DNA of 64,000 nucleotides from Berkiella sp963803015 (GTDB lineage Bacteria; Pseudomonadota; Gammaproteobacteria; Berkiellales; Berkiellaceae): positions 930,001-994,000 of the forward strand of contig CAWDKV010000003.1 in the NCBI GenBank assembly GCA_963803015.1. Direction: 5' to 3'. A program made the translations under genes and the position numbers. Of the stretch, positions 47,399 through 56,286 are shown piece by piece. Each line of letters starts with the position of its first letter. The stretch's first letter is position 1. The notes below the pieces were generated by a model. The model was not told the DNA's origin, did not search any database, and was given only the letters and a program-made list of their open reading frames with translations.

Positions 47399-48721
47399 AT
47401 GTCTAGTTTCAGCCAACGCTTTGTAGGTCACCACCGTTTTTTCTCCGATGCCATTGAAGATATTTTAGCGCTCACTCTCTGTTTACCATTCACGATGGTT
47501 TTATATTGGTGGAATGATTTAACAGACCGCTTAAGTGAGTTTTCGAGAATTCCAAATCATGTTAGTTTAACGATGTGGAATGTGGGAAGATATCTTTTTA
47601 CTTTTCCTCTCTTTGTGCTCAAAGGGTTAGCGAGTTTAACGCTTGCCCCCCTGTTAGCAACTTGGTATGCGTTGCAGTCTAAAGAACCTACGCGATCGCG
47701 ATTTATTTTGGGGCAGTATTTTCAGAAGTTCGCTATCATTTTAAATCCCATTATAAAATTAGTTTATCTTGTCGTGTTAGCCTGCATGGGCTTTAATTTC
47801 CTTGGCACCAATATTAACGGATTGACAGATATTGTATTGATAGGATTTACACTAGCATTTTTGGTTTATCCTGCGATAGTTCAATTGGCCGCTTATTCAA
47901 CAGCAATAATCATATCACTGATTGCTAGTGCAACTGTTCTTAATCTGGAAGGAAATTTTTCTCCTTATAGAAAAATAACCACTTATTCACTAGATACCCT
48001 AATTAATATAGTGCAAAAGGCGTTGTTGTTAATCGATATTTACCCTTATAAAAATAAGGAAGATATTGTTAGCACAGAATTAATACAAGATTTACCCTGG
48101 GAAAGTACATTTGTCACCAATAGTAATCATGTTTTTGATTTAAGTGCATTAGAAAATGCAGTAAATGTTCGCGGATTTCAAAATTATCATGCCAAGGCTG
48201 TAGACGGTAGATTGCCTTTTTTTGAGGCGGATGATGTGCTAAGACTTGAGCAGCACCCAAAGCTCAATGAAAACTATCCTCAATTAGCCAATTATATTCG
48301 TGATCATAAAGCGGAATATAGTAGGAATAACAATAGAAAAATATCACCACAAAGTATTACCGTGCTTAGAAATTTTGCAACGAAAATGCAGGCGCCGCAA
48401 GACGCTGCGAATTTTGCTGAAGAGTTTTTGACAGCAAAGCTCGCCTTTGAGGCGCATCTTGCGGCAATTAGCCCTGAGGAGAAAGGGGAGATTGAAAACT
48501 TAAATCTCATAGGTGGAACAGATGAGGAATATGCCTTAAAAAAGGTCTTACCCAAAGTTTATGATGGAAGCTGGTGTAAAAAGGGCGCTGCAAGATTAAT
48601 ATTAGAAACCACTGATAGAATTAGTAGTCTTGATAGTCAGGATGACAATGTAAAAGTTTTTTGGCACCAAAGACAGCCATCTCATTGGTTGGGATTGGAC
48701 TTCGTCTTGCGCGTAAGATAG
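47399..48721 (+). CDS. Hypothetical multi-pass membrane protein
   Basis: 440 residues. The first 200 hold about five hydrophobic segments (ILALTLCLPFTMVLYWW, YLFTFPLFVLKGLASLTLAPLLA, FAIILNPIIKLVYLVVLACM, IVLIGFTLAFLVYPAIVQLA, then AIIISLIASATVL). The C-terminal 240 are soluble and charged. No signal peptide and no known motif. Good GAGGA site. Such proteins in intracellular pathogens may be effectors placed in host membranes or ordinary inner-membrane proteins; nothing here decides. Confidence 0.65.
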   Translation: MSSFSQRFVGHHRFFSDAIEDILALTLCLPFTMVLYWWNDLTDRLSEFSRIPNHVSLTMWNVGRYLFTFPLFVLKGLASLTLAPLLATWYALQSKEPTRSRFILGQYFQKFAIILNPIIKLVYLVVLACMGFNFLGTNINGLTDIVLIGFTLAFLVYPAIVQLAAYSTAIIISLIASATVLNLEGNFSPYRKITTYSLDTLINIVQKALLLIDIYPYKNKEDIVSTELIQDLPWESTFVTNSNHVFDLSALENAVNVRGFQNYHAKAVDGRLPFFEADDVLRLEQHPKLNENYPQLANYIRDHKAEYSRNNNRKISPQSITVLRNFATKMQAPQDAANFAEEFLTAKLAFEAHLAAISPEEKGEIENLNLIGGTDEEYALKKVLPKVYDGSWCKKGAARLILETTDRISSLDSQDDNVKVFWHQRQPSHWLGLDFVLRVR

Positions 48722-48833
48722 GTTATTTAGCTGCTACTACTCACCCTTTATCTTAAATGTATTTGAATTTATTTTTATTGTCAGTAAAATCATCATCTTA
48801 AAGTAGTATCCTCCTATACGAATTGAGATTTTT

Positions 48834-49802
48834 ATGCCTAAAAAGCTTCATTATTATTTTGCAGAACTAGAACGCGCTGGAACTATTCAAAATAACATGC
48901 TGTTATCGCCCCTTGAGAGTGAAGCAGCTCTTCTTTATTTCAAAGAGCCTACGGCTTTGAAATTATCTAAAAAAACAAAAATGACGCAATTCTCGGTTGT
49001 TCGAGATGAAGGGGGCAAATTATTCGCAATACATAATCCAGTAAAAAAAGTGGGATTGGCAGGCGGCGCGCAAGGAATTATTAAAGTAGCGCAAGACATT
49101 AAAACGGGCTCTCGATGTCTCGTTAAGGTGCAAAAGATTCCAATGGGTAAAAATAATGATGCTTTATTACAATGCCAAAAAGAAAAATTTTCAGCCAAGA
49201 AGAATAATATTCTTTATGGATATCAGCTAAGAACACAGAAGGACAAAGAACATTTCATTAGCTATATGTTTATGAAAGAATTGCCAGGCCTTCCTATTGA
49301 AGATGGTCGAGAGCCGGCAAGTAGCTTCCTAATGTTATATGGTAAGACTTTAACGCCAGGACAGCAATTGACTATTCTAAAAAACCTTCTTGTAAATTTT
49401 GTAGAGCTAACTCATGCCAGAATTATTCATCGTGATTTGCATCCTAGAAACATATTAATAGATAAAGACGATGACTTTAAAGTCTATTTTGTTGATTGGG
49501 GTTCATCATTAGAAATGGACAATGAAGGGCATGCTGTTGGTTACGCTGAACATGATTTTCAAAAGAAAAAGAGTGTGCAATTTGCTAATGGTGTTGATTT
49601 TTTAAGATTGACAGATACTTTCACTGAATTGAACTTGCTGGGTAATGAGAAAATAAGAAAAGAGGTGCAACGTTTGGTAAAAGCTTGCGGAAATCTTAAA
49701 GCCAATTACAACCATATTAATGTGCAGCCACTTATTGATTTGGTTAATGCTGCATTAAGTGATTTGATGCGTGTAAATGTAGCACTCGCAAAAACGCCTT
49801 AA
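48834..49802 (+). CDS. Eukaryote-like protein kinase fold protein
   Basis: 322 residues. A Gly-rich loop candidate GLAGGAQGIIKVAQ at about 75-90, K98 in CLVKVQK (the ATP-anchoring Lys), catalytic loop H199-R-D-L-H-P-R-N206, and V-D-W-G at 220-223 in place of the usual DFG. D201, N206 and D221 are all present, so activity is plausible. The activation segment is short and the C-lobe is small. The family resembles bacterial effector kinases and RIO/ABC1-like outliers more than Hanks kinases. No membrane segment. The ribosome-binding site is weak. Probably host-directed given its neighbours. Confidence 0.82.
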   Translation: MPKKLHYYFAELERAGTIQNNMLLSPLESEAALLYFKEPTALKLSKKTKMTQFSVVRDEGGKLFAIHNPVKKVGLAGGAQGIIKVAQDIKTGSRCLVKVQKIPMGKNNDALLQCQKEKFSAKKNNILYGYQLRTQKDKEHFISYMFMKELPGLPIEDGREPASSFLMLYGKTLTPGQQLTILKNLLVNFVELTHARIIHRDLHPRNILIDKDDDFKVYFVDWGSSLEMDNEGHAVGYAEHDFQKKKSVQFANGVDFLRLTDTFTELNLLGNEKIRKEVQRLVKACGNLKANYNHINVQPLIDLVNAALSDLMRVNVALAKTP

Positions 49803-49830
49803 TAAGCACTATAATTAGATATATTGAACC

Positions 49831-49846
49831 CCTTTTCTGGAAAAGG
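49831..49846 (+). promoter_or_regulatory. Hairpin covering the ribosome-binding site of the gene at 49850
   Basis: CCTTTT, loop CTGG, AAAAGG: the 3' arm contains the AAGG Shine-Dalgarno, 3 bases before the ATG. It could act as a thermometer or other translational switch. Confidence 0.35.
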
Positions 49847-49849
49847 AAG

Positions 49850-50413
49850 ATGAGTCAAAGATGGGTTAAATTTATTCTAATATTTGTTATCACTTTATCC
49901 AGTGCGGTTTTATATAGTGACGATGCGGCAAAGTTGACAACCCCATATTTTACCTTACCCATTCCGCAAGGAATGCATGCAATCCTCAAAAATGAAGATA
50001 AATCCCATTATATTTTTCAATATGTTTATCAAACAGAAGGTAACTTCGAGTCGTCTGGTATGCAGTTGCGTGTAACGCAAATCCAAAAAGTGCCAGAAAA
50101 TGTCGAGAATTATGATCAATTTCAAACCCAGACCTTAGGCGCCATGATTGCGATATTTGCGGATTCTTATCACCTTTCTTTACAAAATCAAAGTGAAGCA
50201 CTGGGTAAAAAACCCAATTCCCTTAAACTTGGCAACCAAGTATATAAAAGTGTCAGCCTAAATTTTGATAAAATGCGTGTGGAGTTTCTCACAATTATTG
50301 TCAAAAATTCTACATATACTTTTTATTTAGTTGGGGTGGATAAAGACGAAGCAAAAAGAAAGGCATATGTTGATTTATTACGCAAACAATTAAATGCTAT
50401 TGAATATCATTAA
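49850..50413 (+). CDS. Hypothetical exported protein
   Basis: 187 residues with a signal peptide (WVKFILIFVITLSSAVLYSDDA), so periplasmic or secreted by Sec. The mature part is alpha/beta with no Cys pair and no known motif: FTLPIPQGMHAILKNEDKSHY, then a hydrophobic-strand C-terminus FLTIIVKNSTYTFYLVGVD resembling small periplasmic proteins that report on membrane stress. Not recognised. Its start region is partly sequestered in a short hairpin. Confidence 0.7.
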   Translation: MSQRWVKFILIFVITLSSAVLYSDDAAKLTTPYFTLPIPQGMHAILKNEDKSHYIFQYVYQTEGNFESSGMQLRVTQIQKVPENVENYDQFQTQTLGAMIAIFADSYHLSLQNQSEALGKKPNSLKLGNQVYKSVSLNFDKMRVEFLTIIVKNSTYTFYLVGVDKDEAKRKAYVDLLRKQLNAIEYH

Positions 50414-50492
50414 AGAAGCATCTTTTTGAACTATTTCCTTTATTAACAACTCTAACTTTTAGGATTTGAGTGTTAAGAAAGGAGATGGGCAG

Positions 50493-52139
50493 ATGGCGGG
50501 TAGTCAACAAATTTACGATGAAATACAACAATTCATTATATTGGATGACCTTAAGGGTATTCAAGGTGTACTATCATCAAACCCGGACATTTTAACCCCG
50601 GTTCAAATACAAAACATTCTGATTAGTGCGGTAAAAAACCACCGATTGCCTATACTACAGTACTTTCTAAAAGAGAGTGCCTTTCTTGAACAAACAATAG
50701 CATTTTGGCCGTGCTTAGAGGCTTACGCTTATCATTTTGGATTTTTTGACATGCTAGATGAAATCGCTCAAAGCATTCAGGGAGCCAATATAACGACTAT
50801 GAATGATAGAGTGTTAGCTGTCATAAACGAAGAGTTGGATGCAAGATATGTACAGAAAAAAAACGAACTAGATAAAAAGGGTTTGGATAGCAATACGTAT
50901 CAACAAGAGATCATTAAACTTGAAAATGAAAGAAAAGAAGCGCTATCACTGATAGATATCGATTATCCTGTTGATGAAATTAATGGTTATTTACTTGAAT
51001 TTTATGATGATTTTTTTTATGAATGCTTATCACTTAAACCAGAGCTTGATCCTAGGGTCGTTGAGAAAATGTTTTTTTCTTTACTAAAAGAAATCTACCA
51101 CGCTAAATTAAATTTATTTGATATTCGAACAAATACCGATCCTCGTACACAGCCCGCTTTAGTGCAACAACTGCAACATGAAGGAAAACAAAGAGTGATT
51201 TGGACTCAAGCACAAGAGGAATTAGTGTCTAAGCTTCGCACAACTCTAGCTAGCGTCTTTCATCCGTTAACAGAGGGACAACTTCAGCAAAAGATAAACT
51301 TATACACTAAAGAAGGAGGGAATCGTGCTGAGAGCTCAGGAGCAATTATGTCTACACATTACCCTCCTGCCGCTGTGTTTGATAACATTTCAGATTTCAT
51401 TGATGAGCTTTTTTTCTCGCACAGTTTTGACTCAACTAGAAGCCATTATCAAATGGACTACGGACTAAGAGTCGCTATATGGAGCGCCATATCAGCAGAA
51501 TATGTGACAAATGTTAATGCACAAGATGTGGATGTTTATTTGCCAGAAGGTGAATTAACCACGTCAAGTATTTTTTGGAACTATGAGCTAATGATGATTA
51601 AGCTACTTCAATCTGAACCGAACAAAAAAGCAAACAAGATTAATTTCTATCAACTCACCCCAGAAGCAAAAGAAAATGTTAAGCAAATAAATAAAAAAAT
51701 AGAGGAGTTCAATAAAGAACTCAAAGATACCAGGGCTTTAATTGAACCATTGGCAGCATTATCTAGTTTAACGCCTGATCAAACCCAAGAATTGGCTAGC
51801 CTGACGGAAAAAAAATATGATCTTAAGAGTAAAATTTCTTCACTAGAGCATGAAAAATCAGCATTGTGTGCGCTTGAAAACAGCTGGGAAAGAGTGTTTC
51901 TAAATGCTTTGAAGTTTAAAGGTTTAAAAGTAAAAGACAAAGAGTTAACAGTAGCTGATTTGAAAAAGTTAGCCAGAAGATGGAAAGAAAATGTACAAAA
52001 GATAGGCATTGAAAAAAGAGAGAAAGGTGTACATTTCTCTCCTGAGAATCCGCGCGCTAAAAAGAAACAAAATGTTATAGAATCAATGGAAGATGAAAAA
52101 ATAACGACTATTAAGCCCAAAATAGAACACCAGCCTTAA
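50493..52139 (+). CDS. Hypothetical protein with C-terminal coiled coil and basic patch
   Basis: 548 residues from the ATG at 50493, chosen for the AAAGGAGA site; the frame is open to a TTG at 50466. Residues 1-110 look like ankyrin or alpha-solenoid helices (QQFIILDDLKGIQGVLSSN). The middle is charged, with a coiled coil at about 395-455 (INKKIEEFNKELKDTRALIEPL). Near the end PRAKKKQN is a basic patch followed by acidic ESMEDEK. No enzyme motif recognised. Part of the eukaryote-like block. Basic patch and acidic E-rich tail are both seen in translocated proteins but prove nothing. Confidence 0.65.
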   Translation: MAGSQQIYDEIQQFIILDDLKGIQGVLSSNPDILTPVQIQNILISAVKNHRLPILQYFLKESAFLEQTIAFWPCLEAYAYHFGFFDMLDEIAQSIQGANITTMNDRVLAVINEELDARYVQKKNELDKKGLDSNTYQQEIIKLENERKEALSLIDIDYPVDEINGYLLEFYDDFFYECLSLKPELDPRVVEKMFFSLLKEIYHAKLNLFDIRTNTDPRTQPALVQQLQHEGKQRVIWTQAQEELVSKLRTTLASVFHPLTEGQLQQKINLYTKEGGNRAESSGAIMSTHYPPAAVFDNISDFIDELFFSHSFDSTRSHYQMDYGLRVAIWSAISAEYVTNVNAQDVDVYLPEGELTTSSIFWNYELMMIKLLQSEPNKKANKINFYQLTPEAKENVKQINKKIEEFNKELKDTRALIEPLAALSSLTPDQTQELASLTEKKYDLKSKISSLEHEKSALCALENSWERVFLNALKFKGLKVKDKELTVADLKKLARRWKENVQKIGIEKREKGVHFSPENPRAKKKQNVIESMEDEKITTIKPKIEHQP

Positions 52140-52251
52140 GCATTTTCTCATTTTATCTTATTGACAAATCAAGAAATACAGGATATTTTGTAATAATGTA
52201 TTAGTTCGCTAATGCATTGTCAATATTATTTATAAAAAAGAGGTAAATATT

Positions 52252-52594
52252 ATGCAAAAAGGTCCTGATAAAATCACGCAAGAGCAACTGATAGAATTAG
52301 CGCGCATTGGTGAAGGGAGGTTACTTCATTCCCTGGTTAACGCTTGAATCTGTGGTCCAGCTACTGAAAACCAGCAGAGTCTTGTATCAATTTTTTAATA
52401 AAGTAAGTACTTGGCAAGTGATGCTGGATAAATATTTCCCCGCTCCCGAGTATCCTCCTTCTTTAGATTACCAACAGTCTCCTAAACTATTGTTTCGATT
52501 GAAGTTTACTGAGAAGAAATTAGATAAAACACAAAATCTTCTAGCAAGAGCACAAGCAAGACACTATTATGGTAACGAGAGAGGGGGACACTAG
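52252..52594 (+). pseudogene. Small F-box-like gene interrupted by a frameshift
   Basis: An ATG at 52252 with a perfect AGAGGT site opens a frame that stops after 31 codons. The next frame continues to 52594 with only TTG/GTG starts. Dropping one G from the GGGAGG at 52315-52320 joins them into about 113 residues reading ARIGEGGYFIPWLTLE, then VVQLLKTSRVLYQFFNKVSTW. Leu-x-x-Val then L-K-x-S-R, F-N-K-V-S-x-W is F-box-like. It is either a decayed gene, a sequence error, or an expressed frameshift. The downstream half alone (52307-52594) is unlikely to be translated. Confidence 0.6.
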
Positions 52595-52610
52595 AGCGAA
52601 GATTTATTAT

Positions 52611-52649
52611 CCTGGGCGAAATCTTCTTTGGTGATTTCGCCTTGCCAGG
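52611..52649. terminator. Hairpin between convergent genes
   Basis: GGCGAAATC/GATTTCGCC make a perfect 9-bp stem with a 9-base loop, extended outward by CCTGG/CCAGG. It lies between the stops of two converging genes. No U-run follows, so the terminator role is uncertain. Confidence 0.45.
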
Positions 52650-52676
52650 TTCTATAAGTCGCAAAACGACACAATA

Positions 52677-54791
52677 TTAGTGCCCTCCTGCATTTCTTTT
52701 CGGCGCTCTTGTGCTTTCAAAATCACTAAAAGGTTTGCGTTTGTTGCCTGATATTAATTTTGGCGCATCATAACTGTAATGCTTATAACCGCCAGTGGGG
52801 TAATAACCACTAGCTTCATGAGTCTCATTGGCGCGCGAAGTAAACTTATTTAAAAAAGCAGCAATCTCTGGATTTTTCCAAGCTTTTTTGTTGAATCTAC
52901 TTTTATCTTTTTTCAACGCGCTAATAAACTCTTCGCTTTTATTTCCATAAGCTATTTTAATCAAATTTTCTACTTGTTGGACAAAGGGATAGTGTCCACT
53001 ATTAGCTGCTTGGTGAAGGCAATTATATCCAAAACAGTTAGTTTGATTAAGATTTGCTTTCAGAGCCCCAGGATAGCGCACTAACAGCGCGACAACTTGG
53101 TTAACAGCTTCTGCATTGCCGGATGCTAAGGCTTGTTGCAACACCATAAAGCCATCATTGTTTTTGTTCTCGAAATTCGCTCTTAAAATCTCTGGATGGC
53201 GTGCTAACAGCGTGATAACTTGACCTACAACTGCTGCATTGCTGGACGCTAAGGCCTGTAGCAATGTCATAAAGCCATTTTTGGTTTTGTTTTCAAGATT
53301 TGCTTTCAGGATTTCTGGATAACATGCTAACAACGGGATAACTTGTTCAACGGCCTCTGCATTGCCTGATTTTAAGGCATCTTGCAGCACCATAAAGTCA
53401 TCATTGGTTTTGTTCTCAAGATTTGCTTTCAAGGCCCCTGGATAGCGTTTTAACAACGCTATAATTTCACGAACGATCTCTGGTTTGCCGGATTTTAAGG
53501 CCTGTTGCAAGGCCATAAAACCCCTACAGGTTTTGTTCTCGAGTTGTGTTTCTAGAACCTCTAGGTGGCGTTTTAGCAGCGCGATAGTCATGAGGATGTT
53601 CTCTACACTGTCAGCAGCTAAGACCTGCTGTAAGGCCATAAAGCCATCATTGGTTCTACTTTCAAGATTAGCCTTTAGCGCTTCAGGATGACGCTCTAAG
53701 AGTGCGATAATCTGACGCACATTTTCTGCATTGCCGGATGCTAAAGCGTGTTGCAACACAGTAAAGCCATCATTGGTTCTGCTTTCAAGATTAGCCTTTA
53801 GCGCTTCAGGATGACGCTCTAAGAGTGCAATAACCTGGCGAACATTCTCTGTATTGCCAGATTTTAAGGCATCATTCAACACCATAAAGCCATCTTTGGT
53901 TTTGCTTTCAAGATTCATTTTTAGCGCTATGGGGTGGCGTTTTAATAGTGCAATAACCTGGCGAACATTCTCTGCATTGCCAGATTTTAAGGCATCATTC
54001 AACACCATAAAACCATCATTGTTTTTGTTCTCAAGTTGCATTTTTAGAACTTCAGGGTGATGTTCTAATAGCGCGATAATCTGAAGAGCATTTTCTGTAT
54101 TGCCGGATTTTATGACTTGTTGCAAAACTGTAAAACCAGCATTGGTTTTTTGCTCAAGATTTGCCTTCAGAGCCGCTGGGTAACGTACTAAGAGAGTGAT
54201 AAGCTGCGGAACATTCGCTGTATTGCTCGATAATAAAGCGTGTTGCAAGACCATAAAACCATCATCAGTTGTATTCTCAAGATTAGCTTTTAAAATCTGG
54301 GGATAGGGTATTAACAACGCAATAATCTGGCGAACATTCTCTGCATTGCCGGACGCCAAGGCGTGTTGCAATATCATAAAGCCGTCAATTGTTTTATTAG
54401 CTAATATAACCTGTGAAAATTCATCTTGATGAAGACGACTTTTCATTTTTGCAACGAGTAAATTCAATAAACGAGAAGATATTTCATCCGCAAAATTTTT
54501 GTCTTTTTGGAGTTCAAAAGGTATATGCAAAATATCATCAAGATGAGAATGGTTGTGAATACTGCGTTCAAGCAAAATGGAAGAACTATTTTTGTCAATA
54601 CATTCGGATATTCTTGATAAACGTACTTCAAGATCCGCTTGATTCTTTGTTTTACAGCCGCATAGGATGAGAGCATGTAATTCTTGCGCTGCTGGACTGC
54701 GCCATTCTTTTCTATTTGAGGTTGTTTTGAAATCAGATATATCAATTTCACCCTCTTCAAGTTCTAGTGTGGTTTCGCCCATATTTATCAT
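52677..54791 (-). CDS. Ankyrin-like array protein with eleven 41-residue repeats and basic bipartite tail
   Basis: 704 residues. From about 133 to 583 there are eleven units of exactly 41 residues around NDGFMVLQHALASGNAENV, then RQIIALLERHPEALKANLES; the last, twelfth unit returns to a normal ankyrin form (GYNCLHQAANSGHYPFVQQV). Each unit is an ankyrin-type helix pair with an extra eight residues in the loop. The C-terminus KRKPFSDFESTRAPKR (684-699) is a bipartite basic pattern like a nuclear localisation signal. N-terminal 120 residues are helical. AAGGG site before the ATG. Probably a binding scaffold in the host; target unknown. Confidence 0.82.
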   Translation of the reverse strand: MINMGETTLELEEGEIDISDFKTTSNRKEWRSPAAQELHALILCGCKTKNQADLEVRLSRISECIDKNSSSILLERSIHNHSHLDDILHIPFELQKDKNFADEISSRLLNLLVAKMKSRLHQDEFSQVILANKTIDGFMILQHALASGNAENVRQIIALLIPYPQILKANLENTTDDGFMVLQHALLSSNTANVPQLITLLVRYPAALKANLEQKTNAGFTVLQQVIKSGNTENALQIIALLEHHPEVLKMQLENKNNDGFMVLNDALKSGNAENVRQVIALLKRHPIALKMNLESKTKDGFMVLNDALKSGNTENVRQVIALLERHPEALKANLESRTNDGFTVLQHALASGNAENVRQIIALLERHPEALKANLESRTNDGFMALQQVLAADSVENILMTIALLKRHLEVLETQLENKTCRGFMALQQALKSGKPEIVREIIALLKRYPGALKANLENKTNDDFMVLQDALKSGNAEAVEQVIPLLACYPEILKANLENKTKNGFMTLLQALASSNAAVVGQVITLLARHPEILRANFENKNNDGFMVLQQALASGNAEAVNQVVALLVRYPGALKANLNQTNCFGYNCLHQAANSGHYPFVQQVENLIKIAYGNKSEEFISALKKDKSRFNKKAWKNPEIAAFLNKFTSRANETHEASGYYPTGGYKHYSYDAPKLISGNKRKPFSDFESTRAPKRNAGGH
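53042..54395 (-). repeat. Array of eleven 123-bp coding repeats
   Basis: The 41-residue units of the gene correspond to 123-bp direct repeats. Blocks such as TGGTTCTGCTTTCAAGATTAG and TTCAGGATGACGCTCTAAGAG recur within 130 bases, the latter near 53685 and 53806, so parts of the array are almost identical and likely expand or contract by recombination. Confidence 0.9.
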
Positions 54792-54981
54792 AAGAATTAC
54801 CCTTTAGAAGCGTCGCGTGTAAGATCAATGTTTAAAAACTAGATGGGATAGTAAGCTAGTCTTAATTATCTGCATTGGCAGGAATTATTATAAATGTCAG
54901 AAGTCAAAATACCATTTTGGCAATAGAGAGTCATGTCATAAAAAGTATTAGGGGTATGAAGAGAGGATTCAAAACGCGTAA

Positions 54982-55890
54982 TTAAGAGCCAGTAAAATTG
55001 CAACCATCAGCACTATGTTTACAGGGCGTCAGTTCTGTCTGGAACGTAGTGTGATAAATGTTAAAGCGGTGAGCCAATATTTCCTGAATATTTTTTATAA
55101 GTAATTCTGAATTTATATCGGCATGATGCACAATATGCGCTGTTAAGCTGTTTTTACTACTGGTCAGGACCCAAACATGCAGATCATGAATTTCAATCAC
55201 CCCAGAGACCCCCAAGATGGCCTGACTTACCTCATTCACATCCATACCTTCTGGGGCTCCTTCAAGGAGAATATTGAGGCTTTCTTTGAGTAACACCCAT
55301 GCCCGTGGCAATACCCACAAACTTATGCCAATAGCGGCTATGGTATCCACCCAGTTCCATCCCGTATAACGCATGATAAGAGCAGCTACAATAACGCCAA
55401 TAGAGCCTAGCATATCGCTCCACACTTCAAGATAGGCACCTTTAATATTTAGACTACACTCCTTACCCTGCGTGAGTAATCGCATGCTGATAAGGTTAAT
55501 GGTTAAGCCTATTGCCGCAACAATTATCATTGCAGTCGAGTGCACTTTTTCAGGATGACCAAAACGTTGATATGCTTCGTAAAGAATAAAAAAGGCAACG
55601 CCAAATAAGAGCATAGCATTAAATGCAGCCGCTAAAATCTCAAAACGATAATAGCCATAAGTGCGTCTAGAATCTGTGGGGCGGCGCGCAATTCGCACAG
55701 CGGCTAGGGCAATGGCAAGCGCAGCTACATCAGTGAACATATGGGCAGCATCTGCTATCAGCGCAAGACTATTTAGGAGTAGACCAGATGTCACTTCTAT
55801 AATAAAAAAGCTGGCAGTTAATCCAAACGCTAACCATAATGAACGCTCATTCTGCGTTGAAGGAATGCCATGAGAATGGTTTGCGCTCAT
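54982..55890 (-). CDS. Cation diffusion facilitator (CzcD/ZitB type)
   Basis: 302 residues, six membrane segments. HMFTD in LIADAAHMFTDVAALAIALA gives the helix II metal-site residues (H-x3-D), and SDMLGSIGVIVAALI carries the helix V S-D motif; the C-terminal cytoplasmic ferredoxin-like domain has IHDLHVWVLTSSKNSLTAH. HSHG at the N-terminus is a short His cluster. It exports Zn2+ or similar divalent cations in exchange for protons. AGGAAAAAT site; a TATAAT sequence in the transcribed direction lies at 55932-55937 upstream. Confidence 0.93.
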   Translation of the reverse strand: MSANHSHGIPSTQNERSLWLAFGLTASFFIIEVTSGLLLNSLALIADAAHMFTDVAALAIALAAVRIARRPTDSRRTYGYYRFEILAAAFNAMLLFGVAFFILYEAYQRFGHPEKVHSTAMIIVAAIGLTINLISMRLLTQGKECSLNIKGAYLEVWSDMLGSIGVIVAALIMRYTGWNWVDTIAAIGISLWVLPRAWVLLKESLNILLEGAPEGMDVNEVSQAILGVSGVIEIHDLHVWVLTSSKNSLTAHIVHHADINSELLIKNIQEILAHRFNIYHTTFQTELTPCKHSADGCNFTGS

Positions 55891-55991
55891 ATTTTTCCTA
55901 TCTCTTAGAGTGGGTGTTTAACCGTACTTCTATTATAGCTTCCGCTTTAGAATTAGTGTCCGCTACCTAAAGCTTCTCTTCTAGTCTAAAA

Positions 55992-56264
55992 CTACTGAGT
56001 CTGTGTTGATTTCCAGATGAGGTAACCAAGGCCAGTACCAGTCGTGGCTGAAATTGCTAAAAAACTGCCTGCTTTTAAAATCGCAGAACCTACAGCAATT
56101 CCTGAATAAAGCTCACAACCAAGAATAAATAATGATGCAGGTGATGATAGCAAAGCACCCGCTATCCCCCAAAAAATCATACTGTTTTCAAGTGTGTTAG
56201 AGGGGGTCATTGCACCACCACCACCATTAATCGCATTTAATTCTATATTTGTTAGATTACGCAT
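55992..56264 (-). CDS. Double-glycine leader peptide, hydrophobic microcin-like (paralogue 2)
   Basis: 90 residues. Leader MRNLTNIELNAINGG (15 residues, then GG again) fits the colicin V class. The mature part has two hydrophobic segments: SMIFWGIAGALLSSPASLFI, then a central ELYSG-I-A-V-G-S-A-I and a third Gly-rich SATTGTGLGYLIW. It shares PASLFILGCELYSG with PTSLLLIGFELYSG of the gene 22 bases upstream, so they are duplicates. Strong AGAGGT site. Expected cargo for the C39 exporter. Two-peptide bacteriocins come as such pairs; that is an analogy only. Confidence 0.85.
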   Translation of the reverse strand: MRNLTNIELNAINGGGGAMTPSNTLENSMIFWGIAGALLSSPASLFILGCELYSGIAVGSAILKAGSFLAISATTGTGLGYLIWKSTQTQ

Positions 56265-56286
56265 TTATTACCTCTTTTCATCTGGC

